DNA from: Pararcticibacter amylolyticus
GTDB lineage: Bacteria; Bacteroidota; Bacteroidia; Sphingobacteriales; Sphingobacteriaceae
Reading direction: 5' to 3'
Assembly (NCBI RefSeq): GCF_003130405.1
Contig: NZ_QEAS01000001.1
Location: forward strand, 269,314-333,313
Length of the DNA: 64,000 nucleotides
How positions within the stretch are numbered: the first letter of the stretch is position 1; the number at the start of each line of letters is the position of its first letter. Made by a program: the position numbers and the translations under genes. Under the pieces are notes generated by a model. The model had not been told where the DNA came from and ran no database searches. It was given only the letters and a program-made list of their open reading frames with translations. Shown here one piece after another: positions 35,358-44,078 of this stretch.

Positions 35358-35738
35358 TCACTGCGTGGTACGTAGAATCTGAGGGGTAAGAGGTTTGGAT
35401 ATAAAGCCATTTACTGTAGGGTAGGTTTCGGCCCTGAGCTTATCTTTCTCATCCACGGACGAACTCACAATAAAAATCTTTATATCCTTGGTGATGCCCG
35501 CCCGCAGCTTATCGTATTGGTCAAGGAAATCCCACCCATCCATTCCGGGCATGTTTAAGTCCAGAAGAATTACATCAGGAAGGTCCCGGGTATTATCATG
35601 ATGATCTGCCAGATATTCAAGAGCCTTGGTTGCTTCCATATAACTCGAATATTCGTCGTAGATCATGTGCTTGGCTATCATGATTTGCGCAATTCTCTGA
35701 TGAATAGGATCATCATCAATAATAAAAACCTTACTCAT
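35358..35738 (-). CDS. Stand-alone CheY-like response regulator
   Basis: A 126-residue receiver domain with no output domain. The acidic pocket is DDD at 8-10 and the phospho-acceptor is D60 in LLDLNMPGMDG; the SSS switch (91-93) and the K of SKPL (114-117) complete the site. The insert between helix 2 and strand 3 (DHHDNTRDLPD) is typical of Rcp1-like regulators in Bacteroidota. No kinase is adjacent, so its partner is unknown. Confidence 0.88.
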   Translation of the reverse strand: MSKVFIIDDDPIHQRIAQIMIAKHMIYDEYSSYMEATKALEYLADHHDNTRDLPDVILLDLNMPGMDGWDFLDQYDKLRAGITKDIKIFIVSSSVDEKDKLRAETYPTVNGFISKPLTPQILRTTQ

Positions 35739-35909
35739 TGTGGCTTAGACCTTTAAATGTATGTTTACTGATTTTTCAGAATAGTTTATCCTCTTTCACC
35801 CATTTGTATTTACCACTACGGCTATTTCAGTGTATCTATCTGCAACAATTGTTAAACATACAAAATTGCGAGAAATCAATCAACAATAATATATCGTGAT
35901 TTCACAACC

Positions 35910-37112
35910 CTAGTCTTCAGATGTATCTCCGTTTCCTGTATAAGCAGATTTTCTAACAATTGGCATCCCCACTATCTTAAAAAGCTCATCTAACTGTAAC
36001 AGACTGCCATTTGTTAGGTTGCAAAGCAACACAATAGTTACATCTGCTGTGAGATCCCGCAAATAAATGTGCCTGAAACCATGCCACCAGCCGGTGTGAT
36101 ATACTACTTTGTGTCCGTCTCCTTCAAAAATACGCCAGCCATAACCATAATTGAAATGACCTCTAACTAATGTATTATGCCCGGTATAAGCGGAATCCTG
36201 CCAGGCTTTAGAAATTAGCTTTCCCTTTAACAGGCTGCGGTCGAATAGTAAAAGGTCGTGTACAGTACTATAAATTCCTTTATCTCCCACAGGGCCATCA
36301 AGGAAGTTTTGAACAACGGAATACCGCCATGTCCTGTCGTGCCCTACCACGTCAACCGGGATCTTCTCATATTCAGATTTCGAATAAACTGCTGTATTTG
36401 TCATACCGCATGGTTTAAAGACATTCTCTTTCATAAACTGGGAATATCTCATTCCGGTAACCTTCTCTATAATGGCTCCCAGGATCATAAAGTTCGAATT
36501 ATTGTAATGGAACTTCACGTTTGGCCGGGTGTAAGGAGCAGGCTTATTTTGTGCAATGAGCTTCATCACATCGTCATTGGTGATCCCTTTGCTTTCATCT
36601 TTTTTCTGAGCTTTCCACAGCCGGTCTACAAAATACACATAGTTCATTAAGCCAGAACGATGAGAAAGGAGCATACGGATAGTAATTCCCGGATAGGGAA
36701 AATCCGGATAAAAGTCGTTCACTGTTTGGTCCAGCTTAAGTTTTCCCTGTTCAACCAGCATTAATATGGCGGTGGCAGTCATCGGTTTAGAAACCGAAGC
36801 CAGCTCGAATACGGAATTAATCTTCAGGCTATCCCGGTGCAGGTAATCAGCCCAGCCTATAGCGTTCTGATAAATAATCTTCCCCTTCTTTGCTACCAGG
36901 ACGTTTCCGTTAAATCCTCTTTTTTGGTGCAGGTTCTGCATGAAATCGTCTATCCGCTTATCGGCCTTTTTGCTGTCATATATTAAAAGAAGGCTATCCG
37001 ATTTATCATCTTCAACAGTTCTTTCTGTTTTATTCTTTTTATCGGATGAGCAGGAAGTACAGGTAATGACTGAACAAAGTAAACTAAGAGCGACAACACA
37101 GAAACGGGTCAT
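35910..37112 (-). CDS. Serine hydrolase lipoprotein (beta-lactamase class C/PBP fold)
   Basis: A 400-residue protein with a lipobox ending TSC (C21), so anchored to a membrane. It shows the SxxK motif SVSK (S106-K109), the YxN motif YNN in KFHYNNSNF, and HTG in VVYHTGWWHGF in place of KTG. This is the class C beta-lactamase/D-peptidase family; members act as esterases or peptidases and true lactamase activity is not implied. Monocistronic and divergent from fumC across a 339-bp gap. Confidence 0.9.
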   Translation of the reverse strand: MTRFCVVALSLLCSVITCTSCSSDKKNKTERTVEDDKSDSLLLIYDSKKADKRIDDFMQNLHQKRGFNGNVLVAKKGKIIYQNAIGWADYLHRDSLKINSVFELASVSKPMTATAILMLVEQGKLKLDQTVNDFYPDFPYPGITIRMLLSHRSGLMNYVYFVDRLWKAQKKDESKGITNDDVMKLIAQNKPAPYTRPNVKFHYNNSNFMILGAIIEKVTGMRYSQFMKENVFKPCGMTNTAVYSKSEYEKIPVDVVGHDRTWRYSVVQNFLDGPVGDKGIYSTVHDLLLFDRSLLKGKLISKAWQDSAYTGHNTLVRGHFNYGYGWRIFEGDGHKVVYHTGWWHGFRHIYLRDLTADVTIVLLCNLTNGSLLQLDELFKIVGMPIVRKSAYTGNGDTSED

Positions 37113-37350
37113 ATTACTTAAGCTAATTCTATATTAAAAGGCGAAAATCAGAAATTATTACAAAAGCAGGTTAAAAGAGTTTTAAACAATCCTTTCTCCT
37201 GCCTTCCCCGAGCCTCCGGTTTCCTTACACAGATAACGCAATTATTAGCGTCATCCCTCTTCTCAGCAATTCCAGGTCAGCAGGAATCAGAAGCCGGTAT
37301 TGCTCATAGTTCCCAACCGGGGAGCCAGGCTCTTCATTCCGTATCAAAAA

Positions 37351-37366
37351 CATGACTTAAATCATG
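37351..37366. promoter_or_regulatory. Crp/Fnr-like palindrome upstream of fumC
   Basis: CATGACTTAAATCATG is a 16-bp palindrome with one mismatched pair. Its arms and spacing resemble the TGA-N8-TCA class of Crp/Fnr-family sites. It lies 54 bases upstream of the -7 element at 37421, a distance typical of an activator site. Confidence 0.4.
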
Positions 37367-37420
37367 ACAAAATTTGTTCTAATATCACGTTTCGAAAAAC
37401 GCATATTGAACATTTTTATA

Positions 37421-37428
37421 TAAGTTTG
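37421..37428 (+). promoter_or_regulatory. Candidate -7 element for fumC
   Basis: TAAGTTTG matches TAnnTTTG and lies 23 bases before the ATG at 37452; the upstream in-frame GTG at 37428 overlaps it and is therefore rejected. Confidence 0.5.
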
Positions 37429-37451
37429 TGCGATCAAAAAACCCTAAAATC

Positions 37452-38849
37452 ATGAATTTCAGAATAGAACATGACACAATGGGCGAAGTACAGGTTCCTG
37501 CAGACAAATACTGGGGAGCTCAGACTGAACGCTCAAGAAACAACTTTAAAATAGGGCCCGAAGCCTCAATGCCGAAAGAGATAGTCGATGCGTTTGCATA
37601 TTTGAAAAAAGCAGCGGCATACACCAATACAGATTGCGGTGTGATGCCTGCCGAAAAGCGTGATCTTATTGCTAAAGTATGTGATGAAATCCTGGAAGGA
37701 AAACTCTATGGCGAGTTTCCGCTTGTTATCTGGCAGACAGGATCGGGAACCCAGTCTAACATGAATGTGAATGAAGTGGTTGCTAACCGGGCACACGTAC
37801 TTCAGGGAAATAAACTCGGGGAAGGAAAAACCTTCATACATCCGAATGATGATGTAAATAAATCCCAGTCTTCGAACGATACTTATCCGACAGCAATGCA
37901 TATTGCTGCCTATAAAATGGTAACTGAAGTTACGATTCCCGGTGTAGAGAAACTGAGAGATACATTAAAAGCGAAAGCAGAAGCGTTTAAAGATGTTGTA
38001 AAGATCGGACGTACGCATTTAATGGATGCAACGCCACTGACACTGGGGCAGGAATTTTCCGGCTACGTATCACAACTGGATCACGCACTGAAGGCTATTA
38101 AGAATACTCTTGATCACCTGGCAGAACTTGCACTGGGCGGAACTGCGGTTGGTACGGGAATCAATACGCCTAAAGGTTATGATGTTAAAGTTGCTGATTA
38201 TATAGCACAATTCACCGGGCTCCCTTTCAGAACGGCAGAGAATAAGTTTGAAGCACTTGCTTCTCATGACGCGATGGTAGAATCGCACGGAGCATTGAAA
38301 CAACTGGCAGTAGCATTGATGAAAATCGCCAACGACATCAGAATGATGGCTTCAGGCCCACGTTCAGGAATCGGAGAGATCTTCATCCCGGAAAATGAAC
38401 CAGGATCTTCTATCATGCCGGGAAAGGTTAATCCTACACAGAATGAAGCAATGACGATGGTGGCAGCCCAGGTAATGGGTAATGATGTTGCGGTCACTAT
38501 CGGCGGATCTAACGGACATTACGAACTGAACGTATTTAAGCCTGTTATTGCTGCAAACTTCCTTCAGTCGGCAAGATTACTCGGCGATGTATGTGTGTCA
38601 TTCAATGACCATTGTGCAATCGGAATCGAGCCTAATTATGACGGGATTAAAAGGCATGTTGAAAATTCACTCATGCTGGTAACGGCCCTTAATCCTCATA
38701 TCGGATACGAGAACGCGGCTAAAATTGCCAAGAAGGCTCATAAAGAAAAGACATCATTACGTGAAGCAGCCCTTGAGCTGGGCTTCCTGACTAATGAACA
38801 ATTCGATCAGTGGGTTCGCCCTGAAGACATGATCGGCGGATTAAAATAA
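37452..38849 (+). CDS. fumC: Class II fumarate hydratase
   Basis: A 465-residue oxygen-stable fumarase converting fumarate to malate in the TCA cycle. The N-terminal [19 protein letters not shown], substrate loops [12 protein letters not shown] and NDTYPTAMH, and the family signature [16 protein letters not shown] (catalytic Ser in the SS loop) are all intact. It is monocistronic with a clear terminator. Start chosen at 37452 because the -7 element overlaps the longer frame. Confidence 0.97.
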   Translation: MNFRIEHDTMGEVQVPADKYWGAQTERSRNNFKIGPEASMPKEIVDAFAYLKKAAAYTNTDCGVMPAEKRDLIAKVCDEILEGKLYGEFPLVIWQTGSGTQSNMNVNEVVANRAHVLQGNKLGEGKTFIHPNDDVNKSQSSNDTYPTAMHIAAYKMVTEVTIPGVEKLRDTLKAKAEAFKDVVKIGRTHLMDATPLTLGQEFSGYVSQLDHALKAIKNTLDHLAELALGGTAVGTGINTPKGYDVKVADYIAQFTGLPFRTAENKFEALASHDAMVESHGALKQLAVALMKIANDIRMMASGPRSGIGEIFIPENEPGSSIMPGKVNPTQNEAMTMVAAQVMGNDVAVTIGGSNGHYELNVFKPVIAANFLQSARLLGDVCVSFNDHCAIGIEPNYDGIKRHVENSLMLVTALNPHIGYENAAKIAKKAHKEKTSLREAALELGFLTNEQFDQWVRPEDMIGGLK

Positions 38850-38866
38850 ACAAACAGTTTTAAAAC

Positions 38867-38901
38867 TCCCTCTCTCCGTAAGGGAGAGAGGGAATTTTTT
38901 T
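38867..38901 (+). terminator. Terminator of fumC
   Basis: An 11-bp stem (38867-38877 with 38883-38893, tccctctctcc) with a 5-base loop, followed by seven T. The next gene starts only 3 bases later. Confidence 0.92.
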
Positions 38902-38903
38902 AT

Positions 38904-39407
38904 ATGAGGTTCAACAATTACTATTTTCTATCTCTTTGCCTGGCGTTACTGATCCTAAGTTCGTGCCGGTTTAATCCTAATGTACAGGGACGGGGATCAG
39001 CTGAACTACAGGGCTCCTGGAATGAGGAACCTCCTGCATTCGTGGATACCTTACTTCAGTACAGCCAGCATTCCTTTAAATTTACCTGTGATTCTTTTTA
39101 TGCCACTATCAGCACCAGATCTAAGGTAAACTACTATGATGATCATTGTTTCAATAAAGGGGAGTGGAAAGAATACGCAAAAGGAGTTTATGTTGTAAGT
39201 CATGATACACTTTATATCAACGGCACATTTACACAATCAAATTTCAGGCAAAAACTCTCGGGATGTTACCGGATCGGGCAATATGTTCCCGTTTTCCTGG
39301 TAAAAAAGCTATCGGCGGAAAGAATAGAATTGTTTGACCTCAGTCAGAATATTCCGGTGATATTAAAACTTAAAGAAAAGTTAACTTGCGATCCCCAACC
39401 TTTGTAA
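38904..39407 (+). CDS. Small lipoprotein of unknown function
   Basis: A 167-residue protein with a lipobox ILSSC (C21), so a predicted lipoprotein. The mature part is beta-rich with aromatic residues (YYDDHCFNKGEWKEYAKGVY) and two or three further Cys. Small lipoproteins of this kind next to fumC occur in Sphingobacteriales and are sometimes mislabelled fumarate hydratase from the neighbour. No fumarase motif is present. The function is unknown. Confidence 0.65.
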   Translation: MRFNNYYFLSLCLALLILSSCRFNPNVQGRGSAELQGSWNEEPPAFVDTLLQYSQHSFKFTCDSFYATISTRSKVNYYDDHCFNKGEWKEYAKGVYVVSHDTLYINGTFTQSNFRQKLSGCYRIGQYVPVFLVKKLSAERIELFDLSQNIPVILKLKEKLTCDPQPL

Positions 39408-39503
39408 CAACACCGGGATACCGGAACAATGGGACAGTCGTAACAAGCAGTCTTCAGACATACAGCACAGGCGTTAACTCTTTTATGATTTGATAAATTA
39501 CAT

Positions 39504-40292
39504 ATGAAAAAGCTAAAAATACTTCTGGTTGCAATACTGTTTTTATATCTCCCTCTTCACTCTATGGCGTGGGGGCTTTTAGGACACCGGATTGTAGGTG
39601 AGATTGCCGGGCAGCATCTCACAAGTAAAGCGCGGAAAGAAATTCAGAAAATCTTCGGCGCCGAAACGCTTGCAATGAATGCCAACTGGATGGATTTTAT
39701 TAAATCAGATCCATCGTTTAAATATCTTGATGTGTGGCATTATGTAAACCTGCCGCAGGGCCTGACAGCGGAGCAGGTGGATTCATTCCTTAAGACTGAT
39801 ACCGCAGCGAATGCATTCAATAAAATCCGGTTTGTAGCGGCAGAGCTCAGGAAGAAAACATTACCGATGGACATGAAGCGGATGTATCTGCGCATACTGG
39901 TTCATGTGATGGGGGATATACACCAGCCGATGCACTGCGGACGAAGAGAAGACCGCGGCGGGAATGACGTCAAAATTAAGTGGTTTAATAAACCGTCTAA
40001 CCTGCACACCTTCTGGGATTCTGAGTTCATAGAGTTTCAGCAGCTCAGCTATACAGAATATGCGAAAGCCCTGGATCACCCTACTAAGGAGCAAGTTTCT
40101 GCATGGCAGAAAACAGGGCTGAACAACTGGATTTTCGAATCTTACCAAATCAGCGAACAGCTGTATGAGGAAGCAGAGAAAGATCAGAGCTTCAGCTACA
40201 GGTATAATTTCGATCATATCGATACTCTCAATGAGCAGTTGTTAAAAGGAGGTATCCGCCTTGCGGGGCTTCTAAACGAGATCTTTTCATAG
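39504..40292 (+). CDS. Secreted S1/P1-type zinc nuclease
   Basis: A 262-residue protein with a signal peptide (1-22) cut before Trp: the mature chain would start WGLLGHR, and in S1/P1 nucleases the N-terminal Trp itself binds zinc. Other ligands are in FKYLDVWHYVN, HVMGDIHQPMHCGRREDRGGND and NLHTFWDSEF. These enzymes cleave single-stranded DNA and RNA and dephosphorylate 3-prime nucleotides in the periplasm or outside. It is followed 21 bases later by a low-molecular-weight phosphatase gene. Confidence 0.92.
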   Translation: MKKLKILLVAILFLYLPLHSMAWGLLGHRIVGEIAGQHLTSKARKEIQKIFGAETLAMNANWMDFIKSDPSFKYLDVWHYVNLPQGLTAEQVDSFLKTDTAANAFNKIRFVAAELRKKTLPMDMKRMYLRILVHVMGDIHQPMHCGRREDRGGNDVKIKWFNKPSNLHTFWDSEFIEFQQLSYTEYAKALDHPTKEQVSAWQKTGLNNWIFESYQISEQLYEEAEKDQSFSYRYNFDHIDTLNEQLLKGGIRLAGLLNEIFS

Positions 40293-40313
40293 GCCAATTT
40301 AGTTATACTGCGA

Positions 40314-40751
40314 ATGAAAATATTAATGGTGTGCCTGGGCAATATATGCCGCTCCCCGCTCGCACATGGGATAATGGAAAGCATTGTGAAAGAGAAGGGA
40401 TTGGACTGGGAAATAGACTCTGCGGGAACAGGAGACTGGCACATTGGTTCTCCGCCTGACCGTCGTTCAACGGCTATAGCAAAGAAATACGGTATTGATA
40501 TTTCCGGTCAGTGCTGCCGGCAGTTTACGTCCGGTGACTTCGATCGTTTTGACAGGATCTATGTGATGGACCGCATGAACCTCCGGGATGTTCTGAGTAT
40601 GGCACACTCAGAAAATGACCGCAAAAAGGTCAGACTACTTCTGGATAAGGAAGTTGTTCCCGACCCTTACTACGATGATGATCAGTTTGATCCCGTTTTC
40701 CTCATGGTGGAAGAGGGATGCCGGAAAATCGTAGAGCAGGAGCTCAGCTAA
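40314..40751 (+). CDS. Low-molecular-weight protein-tyrosine-phosphatase
   Basis: A 145-residue phosphatase with the P-loop C7-LGNIC-R13-S (CX5R) at the N-terminus and the general-acid Asp in VPDPYYDDD. It removes phosphate from tyrosine or arginine residues of proteins. In this position, after the S1/P1 nuclease gene, no cognate kinase is visible. Cytoplasmic. Confidence 0.92.
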   Translation: MKILMVCLGNICRSPLAHGIMESIVKEKGLDWEIDSAGTGDWHIGSPPDRRSTAIAKKYGIDISGQCCRQFTSGDFDRFDRIYVMDRMNLRDVLSMAHSENDRKKVRLLLDKEVVPDPYYDDDQFDPVFLMVEEGCRKIVEQELS

Positions 40752-40761
40752 AAGCTATCAG

Positions 40762-40783
40762 AGAGCAGGGGCCTCCCTGCTCT
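40762..40783 (+). terminator. Weak terminator after the phosphatase gene
   Basis: A 9-bp stem (agagcaggg 40762-40770 with 40775-40783) and 4-base loop, followed by a short T/A tail. The absence of a strong T run lowers confidence. Confidence 0.5.
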
Positions 40784-40897
40784 TAATATACCCATTGGGA
40801 ATATCCCGTCACCTCTACCCTGTTGCTGTCTTTAAAAAAAGCGGACCTCCGCTAAATGAATTTAGAATCGGGCTATATACTCTCCTGCTGCTTTTTG

Positions 40898-40905
40898 TAC
40901 TTTTG
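40898..40905 (+). promoter_or_regulatory. Candidate -7 element immediately upstream of hisS
   Basis: TACTTTTG matches TAnnTTTG and ends only 4 bases before the hisS ATG at 40910, which would give a leaderless or near-leaderless message. Confidence 0.4.
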
Positions 40906-40909
40906 CGCC

Positions 40910-42295
40910 ATGGCGAGTAATAAACCATCCGTGCCAAAGGGTACAAGAGATTTTTCACCCGTGGAAATGGTGAGACGTAATTATATTTTCGACACTATTA
41001 AATCTGTGTTCCGGAAGTATGGTTACCAGGAAATTCAAACACCTTCTATGGAAAACCTGAGTACATTAACAGGGAAATACGGAGATGAAGGAGACAAACT
41101 GATCTTTAAGATTTTAAACAGCGGGGATTTTTGGGGGGAAGCTGAAAAGCAACAACAAAAAGCGGAGGCTTTTCAATTTAGTTCCAGAAGCCTTCTCCCA
41201 GTATTATCGGAGAAAGCCCTCCGTTATGACCTTACCGTTCCTTTCGCCAGGTATGTGGTCATGCATCAAAACGAAATCTCTTTTCCTTTTAAGCGCTTCC
41301 AGATTCAGCCGGTATGGCGTGCAGACCGGCCGCAAAAAGGAAGATACCGGGAGTTTTATCAGTGTGATGCCGACGTGGTTGGCTCGGAGAGCTTACTTAA
41401 CGAAGCTGAATTCGTTCTTATCTACCAGGAAGCGTTAAGCAAGCTCGGTCTCAGGGATTTCACTATTAAGATCAACAACAGAAAGATCTTAACAGGGATC
41501 GCGGAGATAATAGGGAAGCCGGAGCTGATAGTAGACATGACAGTTGCTATTGACAAGATTGATAAGATCGGGCTGGATGGAGTTGAAAAGGAATTGCTTG
41601 AACGGGGATTCACTTCCGGGGATATAGAGATGCTAAGACCGGTGATCCTGCTTAAGGGAGACAATGCTGAAAAACTTGAAAAATTAAAAGCCGTTCTGGA
41701 ACCAACTTCTGTGGGCAAGGCGGGCATTAAGGAAATCGAGACAATATTTGACTACCTCGCCCGGCTATCGTCTTCATCCCTTCCAAATGTAGAACTGGAT
41801 ATCACGCTGGCAAGAGGGTTGAATTATTATACCGGTGCAATTTTCGAGGTGAAAACAAACGAGGTAGCGATGGGTAGTATCGGCGGCGGCGGACGCTATG
41901 ACGACCTCACAGGGATGTTTGGTTTAAAAGGTCTGACAGGGGCTGGAATTTCCTTTGGAGCCGACAGGATCTATGATGTTCTCGACGAGTTGAAGTTATT
42001 CCCTGAACAATCGTCGGAGATCACGAAAGTTCTCATCACCAACTTCGACCAGGACGCTGAAAAATATGCACTGCCCTTACTGTTCAGTTTCCGCAATAAG
42101 GGGATAGCAGCAGAATTATACCCCTCAGCTGCTAAGATAAAGAAACAAATGGCTTATGCAGACAGCAAGAATATTCCTTTTGTCTTACTGATAGGAAGTG
42201 AGGAGATACAGTCAGGAGAATTAACATTGAAGGATATGAAAAGCGGGCAGCAGGAGAAACTGACTAAAGAAGAATTAATAAAGAAGCTTAGTTAA
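40910..42295 (+). CDS. hisS: Histidyl-tRNA synthetase
   Basis: A 461-residue class II synthetase charging tRNA-His. It has [12 protein letters not shown] at the start, motif 2 [20 protein letters not shown], the HisRS-specific [15 protein letters not shown] and motif 3 [13 protein letters not shown], and a C-terminal anticodon-binding domain. The frame opens 54 bases earlier, but family alignment and the -7 element support 40910. The stop codon lies in a shared terminator with the convergent methyltransferase gene. Confidence 0.97.
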   Translation: MASNKPSVPKGTRDFSPVEMVRRNYIFDTIKSVFRKYGYQEIQTPSMENLSTLTGKYGDEGDKLIFKILNSGDFWGEAEKQQQKAEAFQFSSRSLLPVLSEKALRYDLTVPFARYVVMHQNEISFPFKRFQIQPVWRADRPQKGRYREFYQCDADVVGSESLLNEAEFVLIYQEALSKLGLRDFTIKINNRKILTGIAEIIGKPELIVDMTVAIDKIDKIGLDGVEKELLERGFTSGDIEMLRPVILLKGDNAEKLEKLKAVLEPTSVGKAGIKEIETIFDYLARLSSSSLPNVELDITLARGLNYYTGAIFEVKTNEVAMGSIGGGGRYDDLTGMFGLKGLTGAGISFGADRIYDVLDELKLFPEQSSEITKVLITNFDQDAEKYALPLLFSFRNKGIAAELYPSAAKIKKQMAYADSKNIPFVLLIGSEEIQSGELTLKDMKSGQQEKLTKEELIKKLS

Positions 42296-42310
42296 CCAAC
42301 TAAGCTTCTT
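42281..42310. terminator. Bidirectional terminator containing both stop codons
   Basis: A 13-bp perfect stem (42281-42293 with 42298-42310, aagaagcttagtt) and 4-base loop aacc. The hisS TAA (42293-42295) and the methyltransferase stop (42300-42302) both lie within it, followed by ctcttttt rightwards. Confidence 0.85.
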
Positions 42311-43466
42311 CTCTTTTTGTGCCTTCATATAATTCGTATTCCAGCAAGCGGCAATCAAGTTTCCCATTATAAAACTCAATTCTTCTGGAAGCTTTCAGTC
42401 CTATCTTTTTAGCGAGATCGGGATTTCCTGTAAAGATGTACCCATAATATCCCTTACACTTTTGTTTCAGAAAGTCGCCGATACGTTTATAGGTAGCTTC
42501 GAGTTTGGTATGTGTTCCCAGCCTTTCACCATACTCTGGGTTGAACATCACTACACCGCTGCCTTCGGGAACTTCCGTCTCTTCAAAATCACACACCTGA
42601 AAATCTATGAGGTGATCTACGCCGGCTGTTTTTGCATTCTTTCTTGCAATATCGATGGCTTCGTCTGATATATCAGAAGCTATAATTTTAAAATCAAGTG
42701 ATTTCTTTGCTTTATCTTTTAACTTCCTTCTTTCGGCAAAGAACACTTGCTCATCATATCCGAGGATGTGCATAAAACCATAATTCATGCGAAAGTATCC
42801 CGGGCTTTTATTTGTGGCAATGAGTGCAGCCTCAATAGCAAGGGTTCCGGATCCGCACATGGGATTTACAAAAGAGCTGTTGCGGTCCCACTTCCCGGAA
42901 AGAATAGTCCCGGCAGCAAGGGCCTCGAGCATCGGTGCTTTCCCCGGCAGCTTCCTGTAGCCGTGTTTCGAAATAACCTCTCCCGAAGTATCTATGAATA
43001 CTTCGGCCTGATTATCTCTCCAGTAGAGATGGATCACGGTTTTATTTACAAGCGGGCCTGAATCGGGTCTTAGGTTCTTTTTCTCCCTGATTCGGTCGAC
43101 AATGGCATCCTTAACCTTCACATTTGCAAACAGAGGCGTCCTGATATGTTCGTTACTGACATTCGAGGTAATCGAAAAATATCCCGCGAAGTCAATCAGT
43201 TCTTCCCATTCAATTTCAACAAGGGATTTATACAAATCATCGGGAGTTTCAGCATTGAAGCTCTTAAGGGAATAAAGAACCTGGCTTGCAGTGCGGAGAT
43301 TCAGGTTAAGAACAATACAATCGTTAACTGTTCCCGAAATTTCTACTCCGGTACTGAAACTTCTCTCTATTTTTAAACCAAGCTCTTCTATCTCAGTTAT
43401 GAGATACGGAGCCAGTCTTTTATTACATGTTACAAGAATACGACTTGCAGTGTTGAAAACTTCCAT
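42300..43466 (-). CDS. THUMP-domain class I RNA methyltransferase (RlmL N-half-like)
   Basis: A 388-residue protein: N-terminal THUMP RNA-binding domain (about 10-160), then a SAM-dependent methyltransferase domain (about 165-375) with DPMCGSGTLAIEAAL-like sequence (FVNPMCGSGTLAIEAA), the acidic FKIIASDISDEAI and catalytic motif MFNPEYGERLG (normally NPPYGER; the second Pro is Glu). This matches the YpsC/RlmL-N group that makes m2G in 23S rRNA or tRNA. Convergent with hisS. Exact target uncertain. Confidence 0.88.
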   Translation of the reverse strand: MEVFNTASRILVTCNKRLAPYLITEIEELGLKIERSFSTGVEISGTVNDCIVLNLNLRTASQVLYSLKSFNAETPDDLYKSLVEIEWEELIDFAGYFSITSNVSNEHIRTPLFANVKVKDAIVDRIREKKNLRPDSGPLVNKTVIHLYWRDNQAEVFIDTSGEVISKHGYRKLPGKAPMLEALAAGTILSGKWDRNSSFVNPMCGSGTLAIEAALIATNKSPGYFRMNYGFMHILGYDEQVFFAERRKLKDKAKKSLDFKIIASDISDEAIDIARKNAKTAGVDHLIDFQVCDFEETEVPEGSGVVMFNPEYGERLGTHTKLEATYKRIGDFLKQKCKGYYGYIFTGNPDLAKKIGLKASRRIEFYNGKLDCRLLEYELYEGTKREEA

Positions 43467-43490
43467 AAAATATGTGCGAAGTTAGTCAAT

Positions 43491-43498
43491 TAAATTTG
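43491..43498 (+). promoter_or_regulatory. Candidate -7 element for the DUF3127 gene
   Basis: TAAATTTG matches TAnnTTTG and lies 34 bases before the ATG at 43533. Confidence 0.45.
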
Positions 43499-43532
43499 CC
43501 AGTTTTGAATCTTGTAATAATTGAAAGAGAAA

Positions 43533-43898
43533 ATGGATATAAAGGGCAAAGTACATGAAATATCTCCGGTAATGAATGTAACGGAAACATTCAAGAAACG
43601 GGAGTTGGTTATTGAATATGCAGAGAATCCTTCCTACCCAGAGTATATTAAATTCGAAGCACTTCAGGATAAAGTAAATCTATTTGATACTTTAAAACCT
43701 GGCGACCAGGTAGAAGTATTTTTTAATTTAAGAGGTCGTCCGTGGACTGACCGCAACGGAAAGACAGCGTATTTTAATACCCTGGTTGTATGGAGAGTAA
43801 ATGCGCTCACAGCTACCAATACGCCTGCACCTGCGCCGGAATATGCACCTCCTGCTGATTTCAATTCAGCGCCCCAGGACGACGATTTGCCATTCTGA
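43533..43898 (+). CDS. DUF3127 OB-fold protein with SSB-like C-terminal tip
   Basis: A 121-residue protein starting MDIKGKVHEISP at 43533 (an in-frame TTG 12 bases earlier is less likely). Residues about 1-90 are a small beta-barrel typical of DUF3127 (FKKRELVIEY and VEVFFNLRGRPW). A Pro/Ala linker (TNTPAPAPEYAPPA) leads to an acidic end, QDDDLPF. This end copies the SSB C-terminal tip DDDIPF that recruits repair and replication proteins. DUF3127 has been predicted to bind single-stranded nucleic acid. Ends before a strong terminator. Confidence 0.85.
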   Translation: MDIKGKVHEISPVMNVTETFKKRELVIEYAENPSYPEYIKFEALQDKVNLFDTLKPGDQVEVFFNLRGRPWTDRNGKTAYFNTLVVWRVNALTATNTPAPAPEYAPPADFNSAPQDDDLPF

Positions 43899-43926
43899 TT
43901 AGTGCATCCTATAATATTTTTAAGAG

Positions 43927-43953
43927 GCCCTTCCCGCAAAGAAGGGCTTTTTT
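43927..43953 (+). terminator. Terminator of the DUF3127 gene
   Basis: A 7-bp stem (gcccttc 43927-43933 with 43941-43947), 7-base loop and six T. Confidence 0.88.
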
Positions 43954-44064
43954 CATATGATTACTTTAAGGGCTGAAACAACGACTTCCCTCCCCTAAAT
44001 CTCTGTTCTTCAAGTTCATTGTGTTAAAATTTGTTAAACCATGGTACTGTTACGGTGCCTTACG

Positions 44065-44072
44065 TATTTTTG
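44065..44072 (+). promoter_or_regulatory. Candidate -7 element for the histidine kinase gene
   Basis: TATTTTTG matches TAnnTTTG, ending 6 bases before the ATG at 44079. It supports that ATG over the earlier in-frame start at 44031 and implies a very short leader. Confidence 0.45.
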
Positions 44073-44078
44073 TATGAG

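Larger units (their letters stand above)
37113..37451. other. 339-bp divergent intergenic region upstream of fumC
   Basis: It contains a CATGA-N6-TCATG palindrome at 37351-37366 and a -7 element at 37421-37428, both placed to serve fumC. The remaining roughly 240 bases toward the serine hydrolase gene show no recognised gene or RNA. Confidence 0.6.
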
